The translations under genes and the position numbers were made by a program. A stretch of 64,000 nt of DNA from Euphorbia lathyris. Taxonomy: Eukaryota; Streptophyta; Magnoliopsida; Malpighiales; Euphorbiaceae. The notes under the pieces were generated by a model that searched no databases, was not told where the DNA came from, and saw only the letters and a program-made list of their open reading frames with translations. Positions 33,467 through 43,980 of the stretch are shown here, piece by piece; the first letter of the stretch is position 1; each line of letters starts with the position of its first letter. The stretch covers positions 86,427,001 through 86,491,000 of the forward strand of contig NC_088913.1 in the NCBI RefSeq assembly GCF_963576675.1, read 5' to 3'.

Positions 33467-33725
33467 CGTCGTGTGACATGCGAAGCGAGAACTGTCGTGT
33501 GGAAAAACTGCCCTACACGCCGTGTGGAGTTCGAATGCCAGCAGGGGAGAAGCTCCCGAACTGCCCCACACGGCATGTCACATATCCACACGTCGTGTGG
33601 AGCTCAAGCTGGAATGGGAGGAAGTGTTTGAGTTAATTCACTCGGCGCGTCCTATGCCCACACAGTGAGTGAACCTGAAAGGCAGAGTGCCACACACCGT
33701 GTTGCACCCCCACACGATGTGTGAC
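33467..33725. repeat. Tract of degenerate CACACGNCGTGTGG words
   Basis: At least seven variants of a partly self-complementary word occur at irregular spacing, among them CTACACGCCGTGTGGAG, CCACACGGCATGTC, CCACACGTCGTGTGGAGC, CCACACACCGTGTTGC and CCACACGATGTGTGAC. The segment around it (33420-34020) could be a decayed LTR. No gene. Confidence 0.6.
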
Positions 33726-34743
33726 ATAGATTTTCACCCAAAAAAAATGTGAAGAGGATAAGAGGGACAAGAGCTGCCAGAATTCTGATTTGGCTGCCAA
33801 AATTCTGATTTCCTTTTAATTATTGTTTATGCCGTTCTTTATTTGATGCCTTGCCATTTAGATTTAATTCCTTAAATGCCATTTAGGCATCCATTTCACA
33901 TCTTACCCCTATCTTTTTATTTGTGTTGTAATCTTAGCTAGATTATTTCAGTCTTTTACTTTTAATTGGGAGAGCCTCCTTATTTGTAAGGATGAACTTT
34001 GCGAAAATAATTTTTCAGTATTATTTTTGGGAAAATGTAGATTTTCATAACATATGAAATAGTACAAAGATATCTTTAATGTTTCCAATCAAAATCAATT
34101 TTAGTTTTAATGTTTTCAAATAATATAAAATTTATCCTTACGTAATGGAAAATTCAAACATACTGTTTGATCGTTATTTAACTGTCACATCGGATTTTTC
34201 AAATATCAATTATATATAAAATGTTTACTGTGTTAATACAGTTATAAACACCCTACTAAATTCCAACAACTGAGTCTGTCATATATAAATTATCTGTCAT
34301 ATATAAGTAATCACAAAAAAAAAAAAAATGTCAAAGTCTCTAAAATGTGTAATGTATTATTAACATAGTTTCAAACCACATGCTCGAATGCACGATATTA
34401 CTTTAGTTTGTCAATAAACTTGTTTGGAATGTCTGTTAACTTATGACAATCAAATAATTATCAAGCCAGTTAGTTAAAATTCTCTGTTATTACATTTATA
34501 TATTTTTATACGTGAAAGGTAATTAATATATGGGTAAATTTAATCCTTATCCCAGTAATTTGAGAATATACAATAACCTAATTCTAACATTTTTATTGCG
34601 GTATTTCAAAATTTTACATGATATTCTGTTAAAAATCGGGAGAGTAATTCAAATCGCTTAACTTAGATTTCGAATTCGAATTCTAAGGTAGACATAAAGC
34701 TTTAATTGAGAGAGAATCTACCTAAATAGAATCTCGAACCAAT
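33726..34743. other. Spacer, possibly decayed LTR followed by AT-rich sequence
   Basis: No open frame or recognisable element beyond the text given for the preceding tract. Confidence 0.45.
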
Positions 34744-34764
34744 AAATCAGATAAACTATTAAAA

Positions 34765-34950
34765 GGCGGCCCGGTGCACTACACGTCCATGCTAAGCAAG
34801 AGTCCAGAGAGAGACCCCACCACAAGGGTGTATTGGGGGAAGTCTTCCCCTCCCAATATTTTGGTAAAAGGTCGTTCCTAAGACACGAACCCGTGGTCTC
34901 TCAATCACACAACAACAACGTTTACCGTTGCGCCAAGGTGACACGCCCTC
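34765..34950 (-). mobile_element. Au-type SINE, minus strand
   Basis: Read on the minus strand it begins GAGGGCGTGTCACCTTGGCG and has the same box A, box B and ACCCTTGTGGTGGG segments as the SINE at 31805, with more divergence. The flanks AAATCAGATAAACTATTAAAA (34744-34764) and the nearly identical segment at 34951-34972 form its target duplication with one mismatch. Confidence 0.88.
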
Positions 34951-34972
34951 AAAATCGGATAAACTATTAAAA

Positions 34973-36985
34973 AGAAAAAAATTATGGGAGTAATAACTAA
35001 TTAAAGGCAGTTAAAATCCTAATAATCCTACTTCCATTAATGTCATTAATTAGCATTCATTGTAACAAATAATAATAATAATAACCATTCATGGAAAAGA
35101 ATACAAGAAGAAATTTCAGTTTAGGACTTTAGGTTATGAAGTTTTAATATAAAGTCAAAATTATTCACATAATATCTTTCTGATTTTAGAGAAAAAAATA
35201 AGATAATGTAACATAGATAATAACTCATAAGGAAATAAATACATAAATGGCAAGGCTTTCAGTCTCACTAGTTCATCCAAGAAAAGAATAAACCCATCAG
35301 ATATAATCCTGTTCACGGGTTCGGGTATCCACTTGGTCCGTCCAGACCCAAGTCTTTTGGACCGAGTTTCGACAATGAAATTGATCTTAGACTCAGTCAT
35401 GCCTTGCCCCGCTAAAGTCCATCTATATTTTGGATGGGTTTGGAAATGACAAAAAGAGCATGGGACGGTCCAGCCCGGTCCGCCTATTAATATTAATAAA
35501 TAGATTGATATATTTATATATTATATATTTATTTTTAAGTATAAATATTTATTTTTTATAATTTAGCCCGAATCTGCCTAAATTAATAATGGTTTGGGTT
35601 AGGGTTGGGCTTGGATTGAGTGTTTTTACATAGAAGCCCGTTAGGTCCGGCCCAACCCGACTTATGGACAGGTATTCAATATATTGTTTGAAAATTCCCC
35701 CTTAATTAAAAAAAACAAATATACTTTTAATGTAATATAATAACACTAATTTTCACTTTATCAGTGACTGATAAAGTGATCTTGTTCGGTCGCCGTTAGG
35801 TGTAGACTTATTAGAATCTTAAAGTGGAGATTAAAATCATCGTAAAGCATAGATTTAATAAGTCTAAATCTAACGATGATTGATCAAATTCATTTGGTTA
35901 GTCAAATCACTATAATATCAATAATTTTCAATTTGTCTGTGTCTAATCAAAGTGAATTTGATCAATTATCATTAAATCTAAACTTATTAAAATGATATCG
36001 CAAGGTTTACATTTATAATAAAGATGTAGTTGGAAATGAATAATACAAAACTGTGTTGAAAACTCTAATTTGAGGTGCTGAGAAATTAATGGGGCAGTAT
36101 TAAAGGTTTAATACACAAATTTATAGAGAAACTCAGCCTTGATCTTTTTGATTTAGTTTATTAAATCCCTAATATTTCAACTTGACACATTAAGATTCCG
36201 ATCAATTACAATTACAAAAATTGAGCCCTCTAGCGAAACGAATATCAAATTCGATTGAAAGGGCGTTACTTATTTAATCATAATTTGTTAGAAATTGCAA
36301 CTTTGGCATGTTATCCTCTCCGTTTGGAGAAATAAAAAATTTCACGCTATACTATTCAAATCAATTAAGACTTTAAAATTAATTAGAATCTTAAACTATC
36401 AAAATCATCAATTAGATCCCTAAACTAAGAAAAATCATCAATTGAATCGTCATTTTAAGTAAAAATTATTAATTGAAATCTCATCGAAATAAAATATTTG
36501 TGTCTATTTAATAATATCTGAAATTGACCTAACTTACCAACACGCTCGTATTGATGTCAACAAGGTGAGACAGGGATTGCCCGTTATAACGAGAAATTCT
36601 CTATCTCATCCCGTGAAAAATTACATAAAAGTTCACCTATGTGTCACAGAATTCCGTCAACTGCAACTTAAAGTTTCAGAAAACATCACATTCATCATCT
36701 TTTGAATTTTCATATTGAGAAAAACTACACCATTCATCTTATACAGTATATTTTTCGAGATCTCCGAACCATCAGAAAATGATTTCTGAGAGTAAAATAT
36801 GAACTCAATCTATCAGAGAAATAATCGCCACTCGAAAAGTAAAGTTGTTCAGACTACTATCGAAAAGGGAGGAAGCAGATGCTCAAATTTAATCATGTTA
36901 CATACAAAATTTTACACTATAGTTCTCTTCACCGAATAATCACACGTAAAAAAGATAATGCTATGCTATCTACATCGTGTTGCGC
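34973..36985. other. AT-rich spacer downstream of the PLAC8 gene
   Basis: No gene supported. A region at about 35395-35680 with AGCCCGGTCCGCC and complementary words (GTCCGGCCCAACCCG) has the look of a decayed fold-back element. A near-perfect palindrome CACTTTATCAGTGACTGATAAAGTG lies at about 35755-35779. The last few hundred bases should contain the 3' UTR of the PLAC8 gene. Confidence 0.5.
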
Positions 36986-38650
36986 CTAACCATCACGTCT
37001 TTCGATCACTGATGGAGAAGGCGGTGTCATGGTCTCATCCTTCCCGCCTGCTGTCAACCCTCCGTTCGCTGCTGTTGAATGTTGGATATCTGGATTGTGA
37101 AGTTCGCTTGAAACCCTCATAGGATTCGGAGGAGTAACTAAGACTTGTGTGGACGGGCTACGGATATTACTGAAAGGAGAGCTCGGGCCGGAAACAGATT
37201 CATGAGGTAGAGGCTGCAAGTGGTTGCTAATGTCTACATGTTTTTTGCAGAACTTATCATGCACAATGTCATATGAATTCGCGGTTCGGACTTCCTGAGC
37301 TAGAGAGCACCAGCAACAACATAGCCAGAGCATGCAATCCGAGACTGAGGGTTTTCCGAAACAGAAAGTATAAGTTGGTAAATGAAACCTTTTCCTCATT
37401 TGAATTCTCCAAAAACCGCCGTACAGCAAGCCGAATACACACAGAATAATGCCGGTAAGTCCTAAAGCTTCTCGCACAGTCTCGTCATCGATAGTGACAG
37501 CAGCCAAGTTGAAAATCCAAAAAGGCGCCATACAAAAGAGGATAAATGTCGCGATATGAACGTACATGTTACCGAAGCCAAGCCTCTCCATATTCCATCC
37601 GAAAACACAAAAACTGCAGAAAAGTGATAGGTATGCTAAAGAAATGTCATCCCAAAAATCAAGTACTCCTCCACTCCATTGCGGTCTAGCTTCAACTCTT
37701 CCTTCTTCATCTCGGGTTGCAAAAGAAAATCTCTTCTCGATTGTCCTTAATCTGGACAGCTCGGTCCTCGTGTTCTCATCAGCGGTAACATGCAGCTGAG
37801 CTTCTTCATCCATTTCAGAATCATAATCCCTTCCAAGGGGACTAATAATGGTGTATAGCCCAGCAACGGCCGGAGCAGCTATTGCACAAGATATACATAT
37901 CCCGACTCCAATGGGGGGACGTTCAGATCTCTTGTACCCCAAATTTAGACCACACAGTGCATATTGAGCAAAACAATTCAGATGGAGCAAAAGAACAACA
38001 ACCATCATGTGCATCCATTCATGTGGCTTGTAAGTCCCGTTCTTGCAGTATATCTTTCTCAGTCTCGAAATGTCTTCCGGTTTCCATCTACAAAGAAGTA
38101 CAAGATGGTAGAAACGCTTCGGGTGTTGGTAGAGACACATAAGAGTAAACAACGCATTGAGTATTTGATTATTTATTTCAAACCACACATTCCTCTGCGA
38201 CTTCCTAGGCAGTACAGCATTCAACATTCCAGTCATTACTAGGAACAAAATCGCACCCGAAATAGCAACACACAAGATCCAAACGAAAAGGGCCAAGTTC
38301 ATTGGGTCCCTCAGCCATTCCTTGATCATTTTCATCACAGAACTCCAATCAATCTTCCGAGAAAAAACCCCATTGATACGTTCACGAAAACCATGGCTGC
38401 TCGAAGACACAGAACGTGATATATCGTCTCTGTCCTGAGCCAACCGTCTGAATTTGGCAGATGCAGAGCCGAAATTGAAAAACTGACGCCTATTGGGAAG
38501 AGCAGATAAGGTGTCCTGCAAGTTCTTCTGGGGATTTTCATTGCTCAAAAGCGTCCTTCTTGATGCAGTAGTATTGGAAGAGACCGATTTAGCACCATTC
38601 GATTCCACAATTTCCACATTTTTCCCGTTCTCATCATTGCTCGAATCCAT
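36986..38650 (-). CDS. PLAC8-family multi-pass membrane protein (554 aa)
   Basis: An uninterrupted 554-codon frame starts MDSSNDENGKNVEIVESNG. The N-terminal 100 residues are serine-rich and likely cytosolic. Hydrophobic segments follow near residues 115-137 (LALFVWILCVAISGAILFLV), 215-235 and 250-270. The C-terminal half is the cysteine-rich PLAC8 domain (about 330-480), with WDDISLAYLSLFCSFCVFGW, two further hydrophobic segments, and the hallmark CMLWLCCCWCSLAQEVRTA. The tail is proline- and serine-rich. PLAC8 proteins in plants are linked to organ size, metal transport and calcium responses, but the long form with an extended N-terminal membrane region has no well-defined role, so none is assigned. 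The coding part has no intron. A donor-like CAACAG|GTATTT at 39212/39211 suggests a 5'-UTR intron between a leader exon near 39.2-39.4 kb and the start codon. It reads as an intact gene. Confidence 0.93.
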   Translation of the reverse strand: MDSSNDENGKNVEIVESNGAKSVSSNTTASRRTLLSNENPQKNLQDTLSALPNRRQFFNFGSASAKFRRLAQDRDDISRSVSSSSHGFRERINGVFSRKIDWSSVMKMIKEWLRDPMNLALFVWILCVAISGAILFLVMTGMLNAVLPRKSQRNVWFEINNQILNALFTLMCLYQHPKRFYHLVLLCRWKPEDISRLRKIYCKNGTYKPHEWMHMMVVVLLLHLNCFAQYALCGLNLGYKRSERPPIGVGICISCAIAAPAVAGLYTIISPLGRDYDSEMDEEAQLHVTADENTRTELSRLRTIEKRFSFATRDEEGRVEARPQWSGGVLDFWDDISLAYLSLFCSFCVFGWNMERLGFGNMYVHIATFILFCMAPFWIFNLAAVTIDDETVREALGLTGIILCVFGLLYGGFWRIQMRKRFHLPTYTFCFGKPSVSDCMLWLCCCWCSLAQEVRTANSYDIVHDKFCKKHVDISNHLQPLPHESVSGPSSPFSNIRSPSTQVLVTPPNPMRVSSELHNPDIQHSTAANGGLTAGGKDETMTPPSPSVIERRDG

Positions 38651-40732
38651 TCTCTAACTCGAGCTTGAGCTTTTTTTGTCAATCAATATTGATGAATGAA
38701 CATCAAAATTGAAAAATCCACAACTCCCCTATATGCAGTATCTCTTAGGCTTAATCTAACATTGAAACCTAAACAAACACAAATCAACAAAATTCATTAA
38801 CCAAAAAGCTTGAGAAAAGCTTAATCCCAAATTAAAATAACCACTAATCAGTCTCAAGCAGGATTACTAAAACGGATTTTCATATCATAATCATGTTATG
38901 TAATATATATATCCAGCAAACATGATAATCGCGTTGTCTCTGTAAATCCTAGTCTCAAGTAGACAAGCAATTTAGAAACTAAAGAGCATAACAAAATGAT
39001 GAAGAACAGTCTGAAATCCCTAAGCTACCAAAATTCAAGACCTAGAAACCGATCTTAAAGATACAATCGTTATCGTTAAAAACGAAATGAACTACCAAAG
39101 AAGTTTCATTACCCAATCCATCTAGACTTCAAATTAGGAATAAACTAATCAAATTGATTCGTTGAAAAGAGTGAATTGATGAAATTGCAGGGAAAATTCA
39201 GAGTAAAATACCTGTTGATGAGATGATAAACGAGGAATCGGAAATCGGAAGTGCACGAAATGGTCATATACCGCTTGATATGAGAGAAACATTAGAAAAA
39301 CAGAAGAATCTTTGAAATTTAGGCGTTGTTTTTTCTTTGTTTCTGACAAAGTTAGAGGAGTTTCTTCTTCCTATGTTTCTGAAGAGAGGAAAGATCTTTG
39401 CTTTTTCTAATTAAAATTATTAATTAATTGGGATAAGACAGAAATTTCAAATAAATTCAAAAAAGAGAAACTTCAAAATTTAATCTTTAACATATTTTCA
39501 AAAAAATGTTACGGTTCATAAAAAAAAAAAAAAAAAGTTACGGAAAATTCTAACTTTATGTTACCAAAATATGTTTAAAATATTTAATAAATGATTAATA
39601 TAGTTATAAAAAATATGTAACCAAAAAAAAATATAATTATAAAAAATATGTTAAAATGCTTCAACTAAATCTGTCGTATAAAACTAATTAAGATGGTCTA
39701 AAGTGATTAACGGTCTCAAATTTTTTAAATTTTTCATTATAACTAGATGTCATATAGTTACGCAAATTTACAGATTGATACATCTGGTATTTTTTTACAA
39801 ACGCAATTATGTGATTGTAAAATTTTACATTTTTTTTATTTCGTCAAATTTGGCCGATAACGACTTTAAAATGAAAAATTTCAAGAATTAAAGTTGTTTA
39901 GTATAATATTTACTATGGAACCATATTTTTTATTTTTCAAAATCATCATTTTTTGACTTTTCTCTTTCTAAACATTAACCTTCTCTCATAAAAATCAATG
40001 CCTAAATAACCTCAAACCTAAAAGGTTGAAGAATTAAAGTTGATTTTAGTATCATTTAACGCTTGAAATTTTTTATTTCAAGGTCATTATCGGTCAAATT
40101 CTGACAAAATGAACCCAAATATAAAATTTTATAAATACAGGGTTGCGTTTGTAAAAAAAAAATATCACAAATATCCATCTGTAAATCAGTGAAATCACAA
40201 TACATCTATATATAATTAAGCTTAAAAAAAATCTAACACCATATATAAATTCATCACAAATTTATTTATCAAAGTATCTGAGTTATTAATATATTATATT
40301 ATTATAAATAATCAATTAAAAATATACCAATTCCTTATATTTATCGATCAATTTATTTAGGATATTCAACGTCATACTTAAATAATTATTAAATTAATTA
40401 GTTGAAATTTTCTAAGAAAATTAGAATTAAATTGGTACAGACTGTATGTAAAATTACATTTGTTACTTATTCCTTAATTAATTAGTACATAATCTCCATT
40501 AGTGTATGAAAGACATCCATTTGCACCTAATCAAGCGGCTTGTGATGCCTTTATTTGACCGTTTCACATGTTCTAGACGGTGTCGTACTAATACTTTTCT
40601 TCTCGTTTTTCAACTTTCATGGTCCCTAAACTATAGCACTATTAGCAGTATGGTCCTAAACTTTATTTCTTGAAGACTTTATATTGTTACAATATTAAAA
40701 TTCAGATTAACAAATATAAAAAAAGGCTTAAT
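38651..40732. other. 5' UTR/promoter region of the PLAC8 gene and AT-rich spacer
   Basis: The first 750 bases upstream of the PLAC8 start probably hold a leader exon and intron (donor-like site at 39211). Beyond about 39400 the sequence is AT-rich. The part 39845-40100 resembles the cores of the Mutator-like MITEs elsewhere in the window. No other gene seen. Confidence 0.5.
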
Positions 40733-41264
40733 ACATCACCACCAGCTCCCCCTGAATCTGTCCAAAATAGTAGATTGACTCTCTGAATTTTGCAAGTGTT
40801 TCACCAGCTCCCTAAACTTGTTTATTTCGTATCACCAGCTCCCTAAACTTGTCCATAAAAGTAGATTACATCTCTCAACTTTGCAAGTGTCTCACAAACT
40901 ACAAAAACTTGTTTATTCTGTAACAACTAAATACAAAAACTATAATACTAACTCTCGTGCATCACCCATTTAATCTCTCAAACATGTAATATTAACTCTT
41001 ATAATAGATTGAAAGGTAGGAAAAGCAAAAAAAAATTACCTCTCGAATAGATGAAGACGCATTTTTAGAATTTAAGTCTAATAAGTTTTTGCATTTAGTT
41101 GTTACAAAATAAGCAAATTTAGGGAGTTGATGAGACACTTACAAAGTTCATGAAGCTAATCTACTTTTATGAACAAGTTTAGGGAGTTGGTGAGACACTT
41201 GCAAAGTTCAGGGAGCCAATCTACTATTTTAGACAAATTCAAGGAGCTGATGATGTATTAGCCC
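40733..41264. mobile_element. Inverted-repeat element, GGCTTAATACATCA family (copy 2)
   Basis: The termini are GGCTTAATACATCACC and TGATGATGTATTAGCC. The arms repeat CACCAGCTCCCTAAACTTG and its complement. It is closest to copy 1 at 16129-16659, sharing the central ACTAACTCT...AAAGGTA segment. Confidence 0.75.
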
Positions 41265-41450
41265 TAAAAAAAAATAAATGAAATGATCGTTCATACAAGT
41301 TTAAACACATCACTAGTTTTTAACCCGTGCGATTCACAGATTCATCTTAACATATAAATATTAACAAAAAATATAATCTAATAATTACAATTAATTATAT
41401 AAAGGTGTTATATAAATTAAATATTATTATTTTATTTTCACATTTACTTT

Positions 41451-42391
41451 AAATAATATTTTTATAGATAAATATAATAATATAATTAAAATTAATATAT
41501 TATATATTATATTATATTTTTTTTATCAGTAAAAAAGGAGGAAGTGACACCTCAGCTCCATCGTTACTGTTTTATATTATATATAGATAGGTATGCAGAG
41601 AATTAGAGAGATTTTAGGGATTAATTTAAGTTCTGTAGAACTCTTAGATATAGTACGGATAAAATAATCTTTTTATAGACAAATATAATAATATAATTAA
41701 AATTAATATACTATATATTTTATTATATATTTTATCAGTAAAAAATGAGGAAGTGACACATCGGCTCCATCGTTACTGTTTTATATTATATATAGATATG
41801 CAGAGAATTAGAGAGATTTTAAGGATTAATTTAAATTTTGTAGAACTTTTAGATATAGATATGCAGAGAATTAGAGAGATTTTAGGGATTAATTTAAGTT
41901 ATGTAAAACTCTTAGATATAGTACGGATAAAATAATCTTTTTATAGATAAATATAATAATATAATTAAAATTAATATACTATATATTATATTATATATTT
42001 TATCAGTAAAAAAGGAGGAAGTGACACCTCAGCTCCATCGTTACTGTTTTATATTATATATAGATATGCAGAGAATTAGAGAGATTTTAGGGATTAATTT
42101 AAGTTATGTAGAACTCTTAGATATAGTACGGATAAAATAATTTTTTATAGATAAATATAATAATATAATTAAAATCAATATACTATATATTATATTATAT
42201 TTTTTATCAGTAAAAAAGGAGGAAGTGACACTTCAGCTCCATCGTTACTGTTTTGTATTATATATAGATATGCAGATAATTAGAGAGATTTTAGGGATTA
42301 ATTTAAGTTATGTAGAACTCTTAGGTATAGTACGAATAAAATAATCTTTTTATAGATAAATATATTATTATAATTAAAATAAATATACTAT
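41451..42391. repeat. AT-rich minisatellite array, left part (about 205-bp units)
   Basis: Units are marked by GGAGGAAGTGACACCTCAGC or a variant, near 41537, 41747, 42013 and 42219. Spacing is about 205-210 bp, except where an inner segment of about 60 bp (TATGCAGAGAATTAGAGAGA and onwards) is duplicated, giving about 266 bp. The array continues at 48485 after the LINE. A 60-codon frame at 41753 simply follows the repeat and is not a gene. Confidence 0.85.
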
Positions 42392-42404
42392 GCAACTACT
42401 AACA

Positions 42405-43980
42405 ATGGATTCCTCTGCCCTAGAACCCAATTCGCAGGAACGCCCACCGCCGTTCACTGTTCCACCTGATGACCCTCCTCCGCCACCCCCCATCATTCCG
42501 ACTACCCCTAAATTGACCTAGAAAGACATAGCCTCAGCTAACCCTTCTCTCTAGACTCCTAAACCCCGCACGGATTTGTACGCCACCGGTTTGATTCGAA
42601 TAAGCATCGACGAAGCTGATCCCCTTGTCCCTCGGGTTTCGATTGATCCAGAACTGAAGAGGAAATTAGCAAAGCCTTGGGAAAACGCGCTGATCATAAA
42701 ACTCCTGGGAAGAAGCCTGGGGTATGTTGCACTGCAGAGACGGACGATTGAGCTGTGGAAGCCGATTGCATGGGTTAGCATGATGGATTTAGGGGAAGGC
42801 TTTCACCTTGTCCAATTTGACAACGAGCTGGATAGAAGCCACGTGATCAACGATGGACCCTGGATCGTTCAAGGGCACTATTTAACTGTTCGCACATGGT
42901 CGGCTGCGTTTAGTACCTCCGAAGCCAGTGTAGAGAGATCAATGGTTTGGGTCCGATTTCCCCAACTTCCCCTCCTTTTTTATGATGAAGATGTTCTACT
43001 TGGAATAGCAGCTACTATTGGCAAACCTGTTCGCGTTGATGAGAACACCGCGAAAAGAACCAGAGGCCGTTTCGCGAGAGTTTGTATCGAAATTGACCTG
43101 CTTAAACCTTTAATTGCTCAGTTCGAGTTAGACGGGGAACTGCAAAGAGTTGAGTATGAAGGGCTCCACACTGCGTGTACTAATTGTGGCAGATACGGAC
43201 ACCTCAGGACGGAATGTAGTTGGCCTTGTGCTATGCCTGCTAGAACCCCCCCCAGAAGCAAGTGACATGGTTGTAGGAGAGCCAAGCGCGGATAAAATTA
43301 GTTCAGCGGAAGAGACGACACCAGTTCAAAACAAGGCAACGACGGAACCCGCTCCGGAAGTGACCACTGAAGTGTATGGCCCATGGATGATCGTGCCCCG
43401 TAGAAAATTCCCGCCTCGTAATAGAGTGATGGAGTCCAATGTCCAAGGAGGGAAAGATAGCGGGAACTCAGCTCAACAGAATCCTTTTGCTAATCAAACA
43501 CCGCGGGACATTGCTAGCACCAGCTCGGGAATCTTTCCTGGCTTTGGAGGGACACAGAAAGGGATCGAAGTGGTAGAGAAAGCCCGCACAACGGTATCCC
43601 ACAAACACAAAGGCAAGGCTATTGCAAAACAGGGAAACAGAAACAAGGAAAACAGCGATCAGGGGCTGGTTTCTCAACACAACAAGTTTGCTAGCCTTTT
43701 CCTGGATTCCATGGAAGTTGAGCTGGGAAACAATAACCTGATTGGCAATCAGCACGATGAACAAAGGCCTGAGCTGCTAGCGGGTAGAGGTAAAAGAACC
43801 AGATTGGAACCAGAACCGAGGGAAGCTCTCAAAGAACTAGATCCAAGCCTATCAATGGATAATCGTATGATAAAGGGCAATGACCGTCTGCTACAGAAAC
43901 TAAGAGACAGGTCGGCTTCCCAAAGCATGAAGAGAGCGACTAACACGGAGGTGCAAGCTCCGTTCTCGAAGATTCATTGA
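42405..43980 (+). pseudogene. LINE ORF1: DUF4283 and CCHC zinc-knuckle protein (broken)
   Basis: ATG 42405 opens a proline-rich N terminus (MDSSALEPNSQERPPPF) in the same frame as the main ORF. Two TAG codons at 42519-42521 and 42552-42554 separate it from the DUF4283 domain (about 42576-43000; WENALIIKLLGRSLGYVALQ), which is followed by the knuckle CTNCGRYGHLRTEC near 43178. An eight-C run at 43246-43253 is the probable site of a one-base frameshift; the next frame carries the charged C-terminal part to 43980. ORF1 proteins of plant L1 elements bind the element RNA. Confidence 0.85.

Noticed and set aside
41753..41935. 60-codon frame with internal repetition
   Set aside because: It is the translated minisatellite unit, with no start context or conservation.
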